A stretch of DNA of 64,000 nt from CAZPMC01 sp964587755 (GCA_964587755.1 CAZPMC010000001.1:93960-157959), one strand, 5' to 3'. Positions 9,177 through 18,703 are shown, counted from the first letter of the stretch. Notes: generated from the sequence alone by a model not told the origin. A program made the numbers and translations.

Positions 9177-9730
9177 ATCTCTTCCTTTCCCAGCTTCGTT
9201 TCGGATGAATAAGGGATAACAGGAGCACCCTCATAAACTCCAAGCACATTAATAATATCTTTTAATCTTGGCTTGATTTGACCTCTGGATATCTTATCTG
9301 CCTTTGTTGCAACAATAATATGTGGCATTCCATGTTCAATGATCCAGTTGTACATAACCTTGTCATCTTCACTCGGAGCGTGTCTTATGTCAACCAGCAT
9401 GACAATTAATTTCAGTTGCGGCCGCAAGTTTAAGTAATTATTAATAAAGTTGCCCCACTCACTCTTTTGACTTTTAGAAGTCTTTGCATAGCCATACCCC
9501 GGCAAATCCACAAGATAAAGCTTATCATCAATATTATAAAAGTTGAGCCCTCTTGTCTTTCCTGGTGAAGATGAAACTCTTGCAAGATTCCTTCTGTTTA
9601 GCAGTGTATTGATAATTGTAGACTTGCCTACATTTGATCTGCCTACCAGTGCTATTTCCGGCTTATTACCCTCCGGGTACTGGGAAGGCTTAACAGCGGT
9701 TAATTCATATCTTGCATTATTAGTATCCAC
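9128..9730 (-). CDS. ysxC: Ribosome biogenesis GTPase YsxC/EngB
   Basis: A 200-residue TrmE-Era-EngA-YihA-Septin GTPase. G1 is GRSNVGKST (about residues 30-38), G3 is DLPGYGYA, G4 is TKADK and the G5-like segment is YSSETKLG. Family members act late in assembly of the 50S ribosomal subunit and are usually essential. The start is GTG with GAGGAG 8 bases upstream. It overlaps the EamA transporter gene by 11 bases and the downstream glycosylase by 49 bases, so the three lie in one transcription unit. Confidence 0.95.
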   Translation of the reverse strand: MDTNNARYELTAVKPSQYPEGNKPEIALVGRSNVGKSTIINTLLNRRNLARVSSSPGKTRGLNFYNIDDKLYLVDLPGYGYAKTSKSQKSEWGNFINNYLNLRPQLKLIVMLVDIRHAPSEDDKVMYNWIIEHGMPHIIVATKADKISRGQIKPRLKDIINVLGVYEGAPVIPYSSETKLGKEEIWNIIKAIAEEMEKGS

Positions 9731-10727
9731 GATTAATACTCCTCATTTTCTTATCTTTTGTCCATACATATATTATACTAGTAAATGCTGTTTTAGACCA
9801 GCGTTCATGCCTATTTCTGTTTAGCTTTGCCCTTACCGTTCTCGGAATTTTTATTATTCCAGCCTTTTTTGTAATTTCCAGCATGACAGCCACAAGAATC
9901 AAAAGGCTTCCGATAAAAGTATTTACACCCGACATCCTTTCACCAATAATAATATATGCAAGGACTGCTGCTGCTACAGGCTCTATTGTGTAGATTATTG
10001 CCGCCTTTTCGGCGCTGACATATTTAATTGCATTTGACTGTATTAGTATTGTCGATACCGATATTAAAATGCTAAGTCCCAAAATCCCAATTACTGGTAT
10101 GTCAATTCCATTACCTCCTGAACCACCAAATTCAAAAGCAAGCATCATTGTAAAAAAAACAACAGTACTTGAGGCATGCTGTATGAAGGTAAATTGCACA
10201 GGATTGGTTTCGCCCGCATAAATTCGCAGAGCAACTAAATACAGTGAAAAAAATAATGCATTCACCAGTGCAAAGAAATCCCCTATATTAAACTGAAAGC
10301 TGCTAAAATCAAAAGTCAGCAGCAATACTCCGGCTAATGCGGTCAAAGCGCTTATTATTGTCATTTTGCGTGGCATTATCCTCTTTACGGCTGACATAAT
10401 CAAAGGTGTCATAATCACAGACATTTGAACTATAAAGGCTGTGTTCGAACTGGATGTAGCCGAAAGAGACAGCATGCAAAAAACATTACTAAGTATCGAA
10501 AGCCCTCCTATTGTAACTCCTAACACAACGGTCTTTTTTCTGATAGCCTTAATCTGTTTGATAAAAATTATTGAAAGCATTATAAGTCCTCCTATTGAAT
10601 AGAAGAACAGAATTGTAAAATAAGGCAAAGCGCTAAGAAGCATTTTTGACCATATGTAGGAGGAGCCCCATAAAACAGCGTTTCCCACAGTAAAAGCTAA
10701 TGCATTTTTTTCATTAATTATATTCAT
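9720..10727 (-). CDS. EamA/DMT-family transporter
   Basis: A 335-residue integral membrane protein with about ten hydrophobic helices arranged as two EamA repeats (residues 8-145 and 152-287), typical of drug/metabolite transporters. The GNAVLWGSSYIWSKM opening and the IIYTIEPVAAAVLAYIIIGE segment are characteristic. A basic C-terminal tail of about 45 residues beyond the last helix is longer than usual and overlaps the engB start. Substrate unknown. It is divergent from an AraC regulator that is the obvious candidate controller. Confidence 0.85.
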   Translation of the reverse strand: MNIINEKNALAFTVGNAVLWGSSYIWSKMLLSALPYFTILFFYSIGGLIMLSIIFIKQIKAIRKKTVVLGVTIGGLSILSNVFCMLSLSATSSSNTAFIVQMSVIMTPLIMSAVKRIMPRKMTIISALTALAGVLLLTFDFSSFQFNIGDFFALVNALFFSLYLVALRIYAGETNPVQFTFIQHASSTVVFFTMMLAFEFGGSGGNGIDIPVIGILGLSILISVSTILIQSNAIKYVSAEKAAIIYTIEPVAAAVLAYIIIGERMSGVNTFIGSLLILVAVMLEITKKAGIIKIPRTVRAKLNRNRHERWSKTAFTSIIYVWTKDKKMRSINRGY

Positions 10728-10779
10728 TTAGTTTGACCTCCTTTCTGTCTCCGATATCAATCATCCTTGGTATATTCTA

Positions 10780-10808
10780 TTCGCACTTTTTGCAGTGTTT
10801 AGTGCGAA
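10780..10808. promoter_or_regulatory. Inverted repeat in divergent intergenic region, possible operator
   Basis: Perfect 8-base arms TTCGCACT (10780-10787) and AGTGCGAA (10801-10808) are separated by 13 bases, so the half-site centres are about two helical turns apart. They lie between the divergent EamA transporter and AraC-regulator genes, where a regulator would bind. Operator function is inferred. Confidence 0.45.
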
Positions 10809-10895
10809 ACATGCCCGGATTATTGCATAAAATGCCCTTTTAAAAGTACTTTGGCGCTGGAAATGCGCATATTCTTATTTAGGAGGTTGGTCAAA

Positions 10896-11780
10896 TTGAA
10901 TAACTATGAGCTCACTGAGCAAAAAAGAGGTTACTTAAAAGGAGATTTTGCTTTTTTTCATCTGAAAGACATGAAAGATATGCAGTTTGAATACCACTAT
11001 CATGATTTTAATAAGATTATAATATTTATTTCGGGAAGCGTTACTTATCTGATTGAGGGAAAAGCATACAGACTCAAGCCTTGGGATATATTATTTGTAA
11101 GCAGCAGTGAGCTGCATAAGCCTGTTATAGACTCATCTTCCTTATATGAAAGAGTTGTTATATGGGTTAACCCGGGCTTTTTACACAAGCACAGCTATGA
11201 TTCAAACCTTATAACATGCTTTAACCTTGCCCGTGAGAGAAAAAATAATCTGCTGCGGGTTGACACAACATCAATTAATGACATAAAGCATTTAGTATGT
11301 GCGCTAGAAGAAGCATTCAAAAGCAGTGGTTTTGGCAGTACTATTCTAAGAAACTCAGTTTTCATTCAGCTTCTGGTCATCTTGACAAGAAAGCTTATTG
11401 GTATCAGTACTGTTAACCTCACATGTGATATTATTGCAGACGATGGTATTCAAAAACTTCTGGACTATATTAATTCTAATATTAATGAAAATCTGTCTGT
11501 TGAAGCACTTGCCTCCAAATTCTTCTTAAGCAAATATCATCTTATGCGTAAGTTTAAGAAGAACACAGGATATTCCGTCTACAGCTATATACTGCAAAAG
11601 CGCCTCCTTAAGGCGGATATGCTCATCAGACAAGGAGTACCTGCAACCCAGGCCTGTGAACAAAGCGGTTTTAATGATTATTCAAGCTTCTACAGAGCTT
11701 ATAAAAAAATGTTCGGAGTATCCCCGAAAATGAGAGCAGCCAGCGAAAACAGTTCTTACATAAACAATCAACATGTTTAG
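10896..11780 (+). CDS. AraC-family transcriptional regulator
   Basis: A 294-residue regulator when started at TTG 10896, which has AGGAGG (10881-10886) at ideal spacing; an upstream TTG at 10851 lacks a ribosome site. The N-terminal cupin-like sensor domain contains EYHYHDFNKIIIFISG. The C-terminal double helix-turn-helix (about residues 195-285) holds LSVEALASKFFLSKYHL and CEQSGFNDYSSFYRAYKK, and ends with FGVSPKMR. It is transcribed away from the EamA transporter, its likely target. Its 3' end overlaps the convergent DUF4846 gene by 4 bases. Confidence 0.88.
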   Translation: MNNYELTEQKRGYLKGDFAFFHLKDMKDMQFEYHYHDFNKIIIFISGSVTYLIEGKAYRLKPWDILFVSSSELHKPVIDSSSLYERVVIWVNPGFLHKHSYDSNLITCFNLARERKNNLLRVDTTSINDIKHLVCALEEAFKSSGFGSTILRNSVFIQLLVILTRKLIGISTVNLTCDIIADDGIQKLLDYINSNINENLSVEALASKFFLSKYHLMRKFKKNTGYSVYSYILQKRLLKADMLIRQGVPATQACEQSGFNDYSSFYRAYKKMFGVSPKMRAASENSSYINNQHV

Positions 11781-12736
11781 TCAGCAAACCTCATCAGTTG
11801 GTCCTTATTAAACGTCCATTCAGGGGTAACAAGGCTCTCGCCAAAATCCAAGCTGTACCACGGATTCCCTTCATTATTTGCGGGGTTCTTGAGTATGTGC
11901 ATATCCTGGGCAGGCATATAGCCTTGTGCCAATATAAAAAGCTTTTCACCGGTCTGTGTATTTTCAGCCATATCCATCACTATTGCACAATGCCCTGGGG
12001 TATTTCCATACATAAATACATCACCAGGCTGCATTTGGCTTAACTCTATACTCTTCATTTCCAGTGACAGGGATAATGTCCCTGCATACGCAAAAACCAA
12101 GTCAAGATATTTCCTAAAGCTTTCATAGTTTTTTGAGTTGTCGTTATTTCTTACCCAGCTTACATCATTCCCCGCAACCTTAATGCCATAACCATTAATC
12201 CATTTGGAAAAATCCGCGTTAAATCCGTTTGTAAAGTTAAAGTGGATTTTATCATAAAGGCCCTTTTCATAGAGATATTCTGCCCTAAGCCTAATAACTG
12301 AATCAGCGCATTGCTGCAAATCTCTTTTCCCAATATCTATGTCCAAAACCGCCTCATGAACTTTCAACGGCTTTACATCCCCGGTGTAATACAAAACATC
12401 CGAGCCATGGGGCTTCAATTCAATGCCTCTCAGATATTCCCCGAAGCTTCCCTCTGGGACTGTGACACGCGTAAAACTGCCGGGGACAATTATTCTCTCT
12501 TGAACTGTTTGACCGCTTTCATTTATGAAATATAAATCCTCCTGTCTCCCCTGTTCCACTGGTTTAACCTCTGTTGAGCGGCTACTTGCCTTATCCTTGT
12601 GTATAGAAGCCACATCTGGCTCAACAGGTTTATTCGAAGTCAGGTCAGTTGATGTCTTTTCATTTCTATTGCTTATATATAGACCAAAGATGATAAAAAT
12701 AATCAGCAGCACAGGAATAAGAAATTTTCTTTTCAT
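11777..12736 (-). CDS. DUF4846 family protein, membrane-anchored or secreted
   Basis: A 319-residue protein with an N-terminal hydrophobic segment (residues 5-22) and a low-complexity linker to about residue 65, followed by a domain I recognise as DUF4846: GSFGEYLRGIELKPHGS, CADSVIRLRAEYLY, FNFTNGF and QPGDVFMYGNTPGHCAIVMD. The last motif, with a His-Cys pair and a downstream acidic residue, resembles papain-like or NlpC-like folds, but I cannot confirm catalysis. Probably acts outside the membrane. Function unknown. Confidence 0.7.
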   Translation of the reverse strand: MKRKFLIPVLLIIFIIFGLYISNRNEKTSTDLTSNKPVEPDVASIHKDKASSRSTEVKPVEQGRQEDLYFINESGQTVQERIIVPGSFTRVTVPEGSFGEYLRGIELKPHGSDVLYYTGDVKPLKVHEAVLDIDIGKRDLQQCADSVIRLRAEYLYEKGLYDKIHFNFTNGFNADFSKWINGYGIKVAGNDVSWVRNNDNSKNYESFRKYLDLVFAYAGTLSLSLEMKSIELSQMQPGDVFMYGNTPGHCAIVMDMAENTQTGEKLFILAQGYMPAQDMHILKNPANNEGNPWYSLDFGESLVTPEWTFNKDQLMRFAD

Positions 12737-12837
12737 AAAAATACACCAATCCTCTCTTAAAACAGTTCATAAATAATTGTACATTTGTTATAATAACAAT
12801 AACATATCAAAAAATATTTGCGAAAGGTAGATTGAAT

Positions 12838-13029
12838 ATGAAAGCTTTTATTGACAGAGACGGTTGTATCAGCTGTGGGCTTTGTGCTGAAGTATGCCCG
12901 GAGGTATTTCGTATGGCAGATGATGACTTGGCAGAGGTATATGTGGACGAGGTTCCTGAAGAAGCTGAGGATACAGCCATAGAAGCACAAGAAGGTTGTC
13001 CTGTCAGCGTAATAACAGTAGAAGAATAA
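12838..13029 (+). CDS. Small [4Fe-4S] ferredoxin
   Basis: A 63-residue acidic ferredoxin with CISCGLCAEVCPEVF and a C-terminal GCPVSVI, the pattern of a single-cluster [4Fe-4S] ferredoxin of the Thermotoga/Clostridium type. It is a cytoplasmic low-potential electron carrier and a plausible electron donor for the hydrogenase encoded at 44-54 kb, although not linked to it. ATG 12838 is preferred over TTG 12832 because AAAGG lies about 10 bases upstream. Confidence 0.92.
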   Translation: MKAFIDRDGCISCGLCAEVCPEVFRMADDDLAEVYVDEVPEEAEDTAIEAQEGCPVSVITVEE

Positions 13030-13059
13030 TCAGCTAAATAATATTCGCACAAAATTATT

Positions 13060-13089
13060 AAAAAGCTGCCGCACCGCCGGTAGCTTTTT
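13060..13089 (+). terminator. Intrinsic terminator after the ferredoxin gene
   Basis: AAAAAGCT/AGCTTTTT arms plus inner GCC/GGT pairs form a GC-capped hairpin ending in five T. It lies 30 bases after the ferredoxin stop and just before the ribosome site of the chromate transporter gene, so it may also limit read-through into it. Confidence 0.75.
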
Positions 13090-13103
13090 AAAGGAGGATT
13101 TAT

Positions 13104-13682
13104 TTGAAAAAGGATATACGGTTTTATTGGACTTTATTTTTATCAACATTCACATTAAGTGCATTCACATTTGGCGGCGGATATGTTATCGTACCCTTGA
13201 TGCAAAAGAAATTCGTAGAGAAATTAAAATGGATTGAAGAGGATGAAATGCTTGACCTGGTAGCTATCGGTCAGTCAGCTCCGGGTCCCATAGCCATAAA
13301 CACTTCGATATTGCTTGGATATAAGATGGCTGGGATTAAAGGTGCATTCATTACAGTATTCGGAACAATACTTCCGCCTCTTATAATTATTACTGTCATA
13401 TCATATTTTTACATAGCATTTCGTGACAATAAGATTGTAAATGCGTTGCTAATGGGCATGCAGGCTGCCATTGCCGCTGTTATTATTGATGTGGTCATAG
13501 GAATGGCATCAAAAATAATAAAGAACAAAAAGGTTCTTCCCATTGTAGTAATGGTTCTTTCATTTATTGCTGCCTCCTTTTTTGACATAAACATTATCAT
13601 CATCCTTCTTATTTGTGCTGTCATTGGCGCTTATACTACTATTCAGCCAAATAAGAATCCTAAGGAGGCGAAAGAGGAATGA
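13104..13682 (+). CDS. Chromate transporter, short-chain (first half)
   Basis: A 192-residue membrane protein of the CHR family with the conserved FTFGGGYVIVPLMQKKFVE and GQSAPGPIAINTS motifs. Short-chain CHR proteins carry one CHR domain of about six helices and work as pairs encoded by adjacent genes; together they match one long-chain ChrA. The start is TTG 13104 with AAGGAGG 6 bases upstream. The stop overlaps the next gene by 4 bases. Members export chromate or related anions, but the physiological substrate in an anaerobe is uncertain. Confidence 0.88.
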   Translation: MKKDIRFYWTLFLSTFTLSAFTFGGGYVIVPLMQKKFVEKLKWIEEDEMLDLVAIGQSAPGPIAINTSILLGYKMAGIKGAFITVFGTILPPLIIITVISYFYIAFRDNKIVNALLMGMQAAIAAVIIDVVIGMASKIIKNKKVLPIVVMVLSFIAASFFDINIIIILLICAVIGAYTTIQPNKNPKEAKEE

Positions 13683-14245
13683 TTCTTTGGAAACTCTTTT
13701 GGAGCTTCTTTCAGGTCGGATTATTTACCTTTGGTGGCGGATATGCCTCACTTCCACTTATTCAGGAGCAGGTTCTGGAGAAAAACCTCTGGCTTACTCA
13801 AGCGGAATTTATCGACATTTTGACCATATCCCAAATGACACCTGGTCCCATAGCTATCAATGCTTCTACCTTTGTGGGTACTAAGGTTGCAGGAATACCG
13901 GGAGCAATTATAGCCACTGTAGGATGCGTGACGCCTTCGTGTATTATCGTATTGATATTAGCTACCCTTTACTACAAATTTAAAGGCTTTTCACTGATAG
14001 AGGGAATAATTAAAGGCCTCCGCCCCGCTGTTGTGGCTCTCATAGCGTCGGCTGCCTTCTCAATTTTATTGACAGCCCTATTCGCAAGCGATTCCTTTCC
14101 TATTACATTTTCAAATATTAATTGGGTAGCTTTATGCTTGATGCTAGCCAGCCTGTTTCTATTAAAAAAATTCAAGCTCAATCCCATTCATGTAATGCTC
14201 CTATCCGGAGTTGCAGGGGTAATTATATACGGATTTGTCTTATAG
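13679..14245 (+). CDS. Chromate transporter, short-chain (second half)
   Basis: A 188-residue partner of the preceding gene with a second CHR domain: GLFTFGGGYASLPLIQEQ and SQMTPGPIAINASTF. The ATGA overlap with the first CHR gene indicates translational coupling and a two-subunit transporter. Confidence 0.88.
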   Translation: MILWKLFWSFFQVGLFTFGGGYASLPLIQEQVLEKNLWLTQAEFIDILTISQMTPGPIAINASTFVGTKVAGIPGAIIATVGCVTPSCIIVLILATLYYKFKGFSLIEGIIKGLRPAVVALIASAAFSILLTALFASDSFPITFSNINWVALCLMLASLFLLKKFKLNPIHVMLLSGVAGVIIYGFVL

Positions 14246-14268
14246 CATGTGCCGCCCTGCATATAAAA

Positions 14269-14303
14269 GGGCCGTCCAAATAGCACCAGTCTTTTGGACA
14301 GCC
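14269..14303. terminator. Hairpin downstream of the chromate transporter pair
   Basis: GGGCCGTCCAAA and TTTGGACAGCCC pair with one mismatch around an 11-base loop, between convergent chromate and trkH genes. There is no T tract, so termination is only likely. The rest of 14246-14493 shows no convincing gene. Confidence 0.45.
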
Positions 14304-14493
14304 CCACTTACACGTAAAGAACAAATCGATCCGCTTCGCAAGAATACATATTTCAGTATCCGGCTTAGCTTTGCCACTTACATAGATGCATATAAAGCAC
14401 ATATATTAGTGTGGGCAGGACCGCTAAGTTCCTTACAGTATTAATATATCCAAGCAAAAGTTTTTAATACATTGTTTTAGTAAAACATTTTAG

Positions 14494-15945
14494 CTAAATA
14501 TTTACTTTCTTCCAAAATGCTGGGACAAAAATCATAAGAACAGGGAAAATTTCCAGTCTTCCAACAATCATACAAAAAGTGCACACAATCTTGCTGAAAG
14601 CAGAAAAATCTGCAAAGCTTCCTGGAGGTCCCACCAACTCAAAACCAGGGCCCACATTATTTATAGATGCTGCAACTGCCGTAAAGGTACTCACAAGATC
14701 CTTTCCGTCCAATGACACCACAAGCACAGAAGCGACAAATATGGCAATATAAGCAAAAAAGAAGGACAATATTGTTGATAATTTATTCTCATCAAGAGAT
14801 TTACCGTCTATTTTTACTGTGTAAACAGACCTGGGATGAATTATTTTCAAAATCTCTCTTTTGGCAATCTTTAAAAGAACCAAAATGCGTATGCATTTGA
14901 TACCACCACCTGTTGAGCCGGCACTTGCACCTATAAACATAAGCAATACCAAAACAACCTTGCTGAATGTAGGCCACAAATTAAAGTCCGTAGTTGAATA
15001 TCCTGTAGTGGTTATAATTGAGCTGACCTGAAATGATGCATGCCGCAATGACTCTCCAAAAGTGTTATATATATGACCTCGGAGACTGAATGCTATCGCC
15101 AAAATTGCTAACAGCACCACTCCCAGAAAAAACCGGAACTCATTATTGCGGAAAAAAGCCTTGGTATTTCCTTTTAAAGCCTGATAATACAGTGCGAAAT
15201 TAATACCAAACAAAAGCATGAAAACCATGATAATAACTTCTGCATAAATATTGTTATAAGCCCCCACACTAATATTTCTGCTGGAAAACCCACCTGTGCC
15301 TGCTGTGCCAAGAGCATGTATCAGCGAGTCATATAGCGGCATCCCGGCGAGTATCAAGAATGCAACAAGAATAACTGTCATAACAATATATATTGCATAT
15401 AAAATCTTTGATGATCTGCCGATTTTGGGAACCAACTTTTCCGGGTCCGGTCCCGGGCTTTCTGCCCTCAAGATATGTACATTGTCTGCCTTCGTGTACG
15501 GTAATACGGCTAGGGTCAGAACAAGCACACCCATTCCCCCTATGAAATGGGTAAAGCTTCTCCAGAAAAGAATACCCCTTGGAAGATTTTCCACCTGAGT
15601 TAATATGGTGGAGCCCGTCGTTGTGAAGCCTGACACTGATTCAAATATTGCATCAATGAAGGAGGGTATGGCACCGCTGAATATAAAGGGTAATGCGCCG
15701 AAGAAAGACACAATCATCCATCCGAAGGATACAATTGCAAAACCATCTCTTGCATATATGCTCTTAGTCACAGGTTTAATCATATTCAGAGCAAGGCCGG
15801 CTATACAAAGTATAAGAATTGTTTTGATAAATGCAGAAGCGTCCCCCTGTCCGTATATCAAAGATACAAGTAATGAAGGCAGCATGAAGCATGCTTCGAT
15901 AAATAATACGCTTCCTATGCTCTTGAAGATCATTCTAAAATTCAT
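14494..15945 (-). CDS. trkH: TrkH/KtrB-family potassium uptake channel subunit
   Basis: A 483-residue polytopic membrane protein with the repeated P-loop selectivity segments of the Trk/Ktr/HKT superfamily: SGFTTTGSTIL (about residue 105), GTAGTGGFSSRN, TTTGYSTTDF and NNVGPGFELVGP. It conducts K+ (or Na+/K+) gated by the cytosolic TrkA subunit encoded directly upstream. The start ATG immediately follows the trkA stop and uses the GGAGG within the trkA 3' end, so the two are cotranslated. Confidence 0.93.
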   Translation of the reverse strand: MNFRMIFKSIGSVLFIEACFMLPSLLVSLIYGQGDASAFIKTILILCIAGLALNMIKPVTKSIYARDGFAIVSFGWMIVSFFGALPFIFSGAIPSFIDAIFESVSGFTTTGSTILTQVENLPRGILFWRSFTHFIGGMGVLVLTLAVLPYTKADNVHILRAESPGPDPEKLVPKIGRSSKILYAIYIVMTVILVAFLILAGMPLYDSLIHALGTAGTGGFSSRNISVGAYNNIYAEVIIMVFMLLFGINFALYYQALKGNTKAFFRNNEFRFFLGVVLLAILAIAFSLRGHIYNTFGESLRHASFQVSSIITTTGYSTTDFNLWPTFSKVVLVLLMFIGASAGSTGGGIKCIRILVLLKIAKREILKIIHPRSVYTVKIDGKSLDENKLSTILSFFFAYIAIFVASVLVVSLDGKDLVSTFTAVAASINNVGPGFELVGPPGSFADFSAFSKIVCTFCMIVGRLEIFPVLMIFVPAFWKKVNI

Positions 15946-17313
15946 TTATATTCCTCCCGGAGCAATAATATCATTTAAGTCAGAAAACTGCTTGCCCTTT
16001 GAAATGAGTATCACACTATCTCCCGATTTAATAGTATCATTTCCATGAGGAATAATTATTTCGCTCCCTCTCACTACTGCAGCAACAAGAACACCCTTTT
16101 GCAGCTTTAAATCTTTAAGAGGAATGTTTAAAAATTTCGTCGATTCTGTCGCATGAAATTCCGTAGCTTCCGCTTTTCCGCCTATTATTCTGTACAGAGC
16201 TTCAACCGGGTTTCCCAAAGCATTTTTTAATCCCCTGACATATCTTGTTATATGGTTGGCTGTTATAACCTTGGGACTGACTACACTGTCAATCCCCAGA
16301 TTATTAATCACACTGGAATAATTAATCCTGTTTATCTTTGCAATCACCTTGCTAACTCCGCTTTGCTTTGCCAATAATGCCGACATAAGATTCTCTTCAT
16401 CTCGTCCTGTAAGAGATACGAAAGCATCCATTTCACTTAAGTTTTCAGAGTTTAGCAATGTCTCTTCAGAACCGTCCCCATGAATTATTAATGTATTAGG
16501 AAGAAGCTCCGAAAGCTCTAAGCACTGGTTGTAGTCAATTTCGATGATTTTTGCCTTCATTTCGGTCTCTTCCAGATATTTTGCAAGGTAATAAGCTATT
16601 CTTCCACCGCCAACTATCATCACATTTTTTATTTTAGGGGTGTAGATGCCTATTTTTTTGCTAAAATTAAGTACATTTGAAGGGCGTCCTATTATATATG
16701 TGGCATCATTTTCTTCAATCCTGAAATCACCGTTGGGTATAGTTACTTCATTATCCCTTAGAACTGCTCCTATCAGAACTGATGAGGATATCCTGTTTGA
16801 TATTTCACTAAGCTTCATACCAACCACAGGCATACCCGGTGTAATCTTAATTTCAACAAGCTGAACCCGGCCTTTTGCAAAAGGCTCAACATCTGTAGCA
16901 GCCGGGAAGCTTAAAAGTTGAGCAATTTCAATGGCGGCTGTCTGTTCAGGATTGATTACCATATCAAGCTCCAGATCTTTTTTAAGCATAGATAGCTCAC
17001 TGGCATACTCCTGATCCCTTATCCTGGCGATTGTATGTTTTGCACCCAGCTTTTTGGCTGTTAGGCAACACACCATGTTCATTTCATCGCTTGTGGTAGC
17101 TGCAATAAGAAGGTCAGCTTCCTTTACTCCTGCCTCCAGCAATACTTTAGTGCTAACGCCATTTCCCCTGATACACATGACATCAAGATTTTCACTGGCT
17201 TTTTTAAGTGCCTCAGGATTTTTATCAACTATAGTCACATCATTGTTTTCTTTTGAAAGGTTCTCAGCCAGGCTATATCCTACTTTACCATCACCAATAA
17301 TAATAATTTTCAT
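15946..17313 (-). CDS. trkA: TrkA, potassium channel gating subunit
   Basis: A 455-residue cytosolic regulator with two Rossmann RCK-N domains (IIIIGDGKVGYSLAENL near residue 5 and MIVGGGRIAYYLAKYLEE near residue 230) each followed by an RCK-C domain. RCK-N binds NAD(H)/ATP; RCK-C domains in Firmicutes are frequent c-di-AMP receptors. The start was set at ATG 17313 with GGGAG upstream rather than TTG 17331. It lies directly downstream of the c-di-AMP synthase operon, which makes c-di-AMP control of K+ uptake likely (inference). Confidence 0.93.
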   Translation of the reverse strand: MKIIIIGDGKVGYSLAENLSKENNDVTIVDKNPEALKKASENLDVMCIRGNGVSTKVLLEAGVKEADLLIAATTSDEMNMVCCLTAKKLGAKHTIARIRDQEYASELSMLKKDLELDMVINPEQTAAIEIAQLLSFPAATDVEPFAKGRVQLVEIKITPGMPVVGMKLSEISNRISSSVLIGAVLRDNEVTIPNGDFRIEENDATYIIGRPSNVLNFSKKIGIYTPKIKNVMIVGGGRIAYYLAKYLEETEMKAKIIEIDYNQCLELSELLPNTLIIHGDGSEETLLNSENLSEMDAFVSLTGRDEENLMSALLAKQSGVSKVIAKINRINYSSVINNLGIDSVVSPKVITANHITRYVRGLKNALGNPVEALYRIIGGKAEATEFHATESTKFLNIPLKDLKLQKGVLVAAVVRGSEIIIPHGNDTIKSGDSVILISKGKQFSDLNDIIAPGGI

Positions 17314-17391
17314 TTTTATCTCCCATAACAAGCAAAAAAAAGACAGGGTTATTTATATATTCCCCATCTAATACTATAATACTTTAAATGT

Positions 17392-17420
17392 ATTCTACTC
17401 CTATACTCAAATGGGGTCAA
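17392..17420 (-). promoter_or_regulatory. Promoter for trkA-trkH
   Basis: On the minus strand TTGACC (17415-17420), a 17-base spacer and TAGAAT (17392-17397) lie 79 bases upstream of the trkA start. The remaining leader is too short for a ydaO/kimA c-di-AMP riboswitch. Confidence 0.55.
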
Positions 17421-17458
17421 CATTATTTCTTATAGGATAAATAATGCTAATTACCCCT

Positions 17459-18703
17459 TCAACTAGGTGTTTCACCTTCACCCTCTTCAGGAGTTTTAGT
17501 CTTTGATATCTTGACATCTACATACACCTGCTGCAATAGCTTTAACTGTGGTGATACTGTCAGATTCAGCTTCAACTTATGGGTACCCTCTGATAAGCCG
17601 GCAACATCCACTGAGGGCTTTAAGTTATCAACCTTGATTTCGCTGATGTCAGCCTGTTTTCCTTTGAATTTAAGAACATGGTTTTCCGTACTGATTTCAT
17701 AAGTAAGTGAACCATCATTTGTAGCATTCAATATGGAAATTCTATCAGCAGGAACATCAATATCCCTGTAAATTAGCTTTTCCACGTTAATATTGACTTT
17801 TACCCCATCTGTGGAATCAACAAGCTTCACACCTTCAGGTACTAAAAGCGGCACTGTAGCTGAAAGGTTCTGGGTAAGCTCGTCAATATCAACTTCCTCA
17901 GTCTTAATACTTGAAATACCCGCCAATGTTTCCGCAGGACCTGTTACAAGGACCTCCGAAGGCTCAATTACTCTTAATGTCTCAACATAGTCGGTGGCAA
18001 GTCTTCCTCTTGTGACAAGTGAAACAGGAACTTCCTTTGCAACCTCAAGCTTAACAGTTACCTTAAGATCCTTACTCAACGCGCTTATTTCTTTTCCGTC
18101 TTTGTTGTATACGATACATTGTACTTCTTGTGTTATGTCTCTATCCAAATCCTTGATTTCAAGATCGGCTTTTATTGAGCCAACACTGTCAATCACCGAG
18201 CCTTCTGCATAGAAAGGAATAGATTCCGGTGATACGGTTGTTCCAATGAGTACATAGCCCGGCTTCATGGTAATATTTGATTTGAGCTCTACAGGAAATG
18301 TTGCGCTTTTATTTTTGTCAAGCTGAATGTCAATACTGGACGGATAATAAGAAACAATGGTGACACCCTTATTTCTGCTCTCAGGCTCTCCAATTGCCAA
18401 TTTTGTGTCATATACAGAATCTATCTGTGAATAATCCACATATACATCAAAATCATTTGTAGTAACACCTTGGACTGCATCCCGGCGGCCTCTGATTGTA
18501 ATATCCACAGTACTTCTATATGTGTTTTTTATTTTGTAACCGTTTTCTTCAAGAAAACTCTCATTCTCTATTCTGACAGGCACATTGTAAACTGTCCTGG
18601 TCTCAAACGGGTTTGTAACATTAGTTACATAGAGCCAAAATATAATGGCAAGCAAAACAGATACTATTTTAGTTTTTATATTGTTTTTCAGAAAATCATT
18701 CAC
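17459..18703 (-). CDS. cdaR: CdaR (YbbR-domain) regulator of diadenylate cyclase
   Basis: A 414-residue protein with one N-terminal transmembrane helix (IVSVLLAIIFWLYVTNV) and four YbbR repeats facing outside, for example TVDITIRGRRDAVQGV and VTGPAETLAGISSIKTE. CdaR binds and modulates membrane diadenylate cyclase CdaA. Start GTG 18703 is preferred: it overlaps the cdaA stop in a GTGA arrangement and has GGAGGGTG 8 bases upstream. In Bacillus cdaA-cdaR is followed by glmM; here glmM is absent and trkA-trkH follow. Confidence 0.93.
   Translation of the reverse strand: MNDFLKNNIKTKIVSVLLAIIFWLYVTNVTNPFETRTVYNVPVRIENESFLEENGYKIKNTYRSTVDITIRGRRDAVQGVTTNDFDVYVDYSQIDSVYDTKLAIGEPESRNKGVTIVSYYPSSIDIQLDKNKSATFPVELKSNITMKPGYVLIGTTVSPESIPFYAEGSVIDSVGSIKADLEIKDLDRDITQEVQCIVYNKDGKEISALSKDLKVTVKLEVAKEVPVSLVTRGRLATDYVETLRVIEPSEVLVTGPAETLAGISSIKTEEVDIDELTQNLSATVPLLVPEGVKLVDSTDGVKVNINVEKLIYRDIDVPADRISILNATNDGSLTYEISTENHVLKFKGKQADISEIKVDNLKPSVDVAGLSEGTHKLKLNLTVSPQLKLLQQVYVDVKISKTKTPEEGEGETPS

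Noticed and set aside
14235..14444. 69-codon open frame after the chromate transporter genes
   Set aside because: No ribosome site, no recognisable domain, and it runs through a hairpin.
17314..17458. c-di-AMP (ydaO-type) riboswitch before trkA
   Set aside because: Only about 80 bases of leader follow the promoter and the conserved riboswitch segments are missing.
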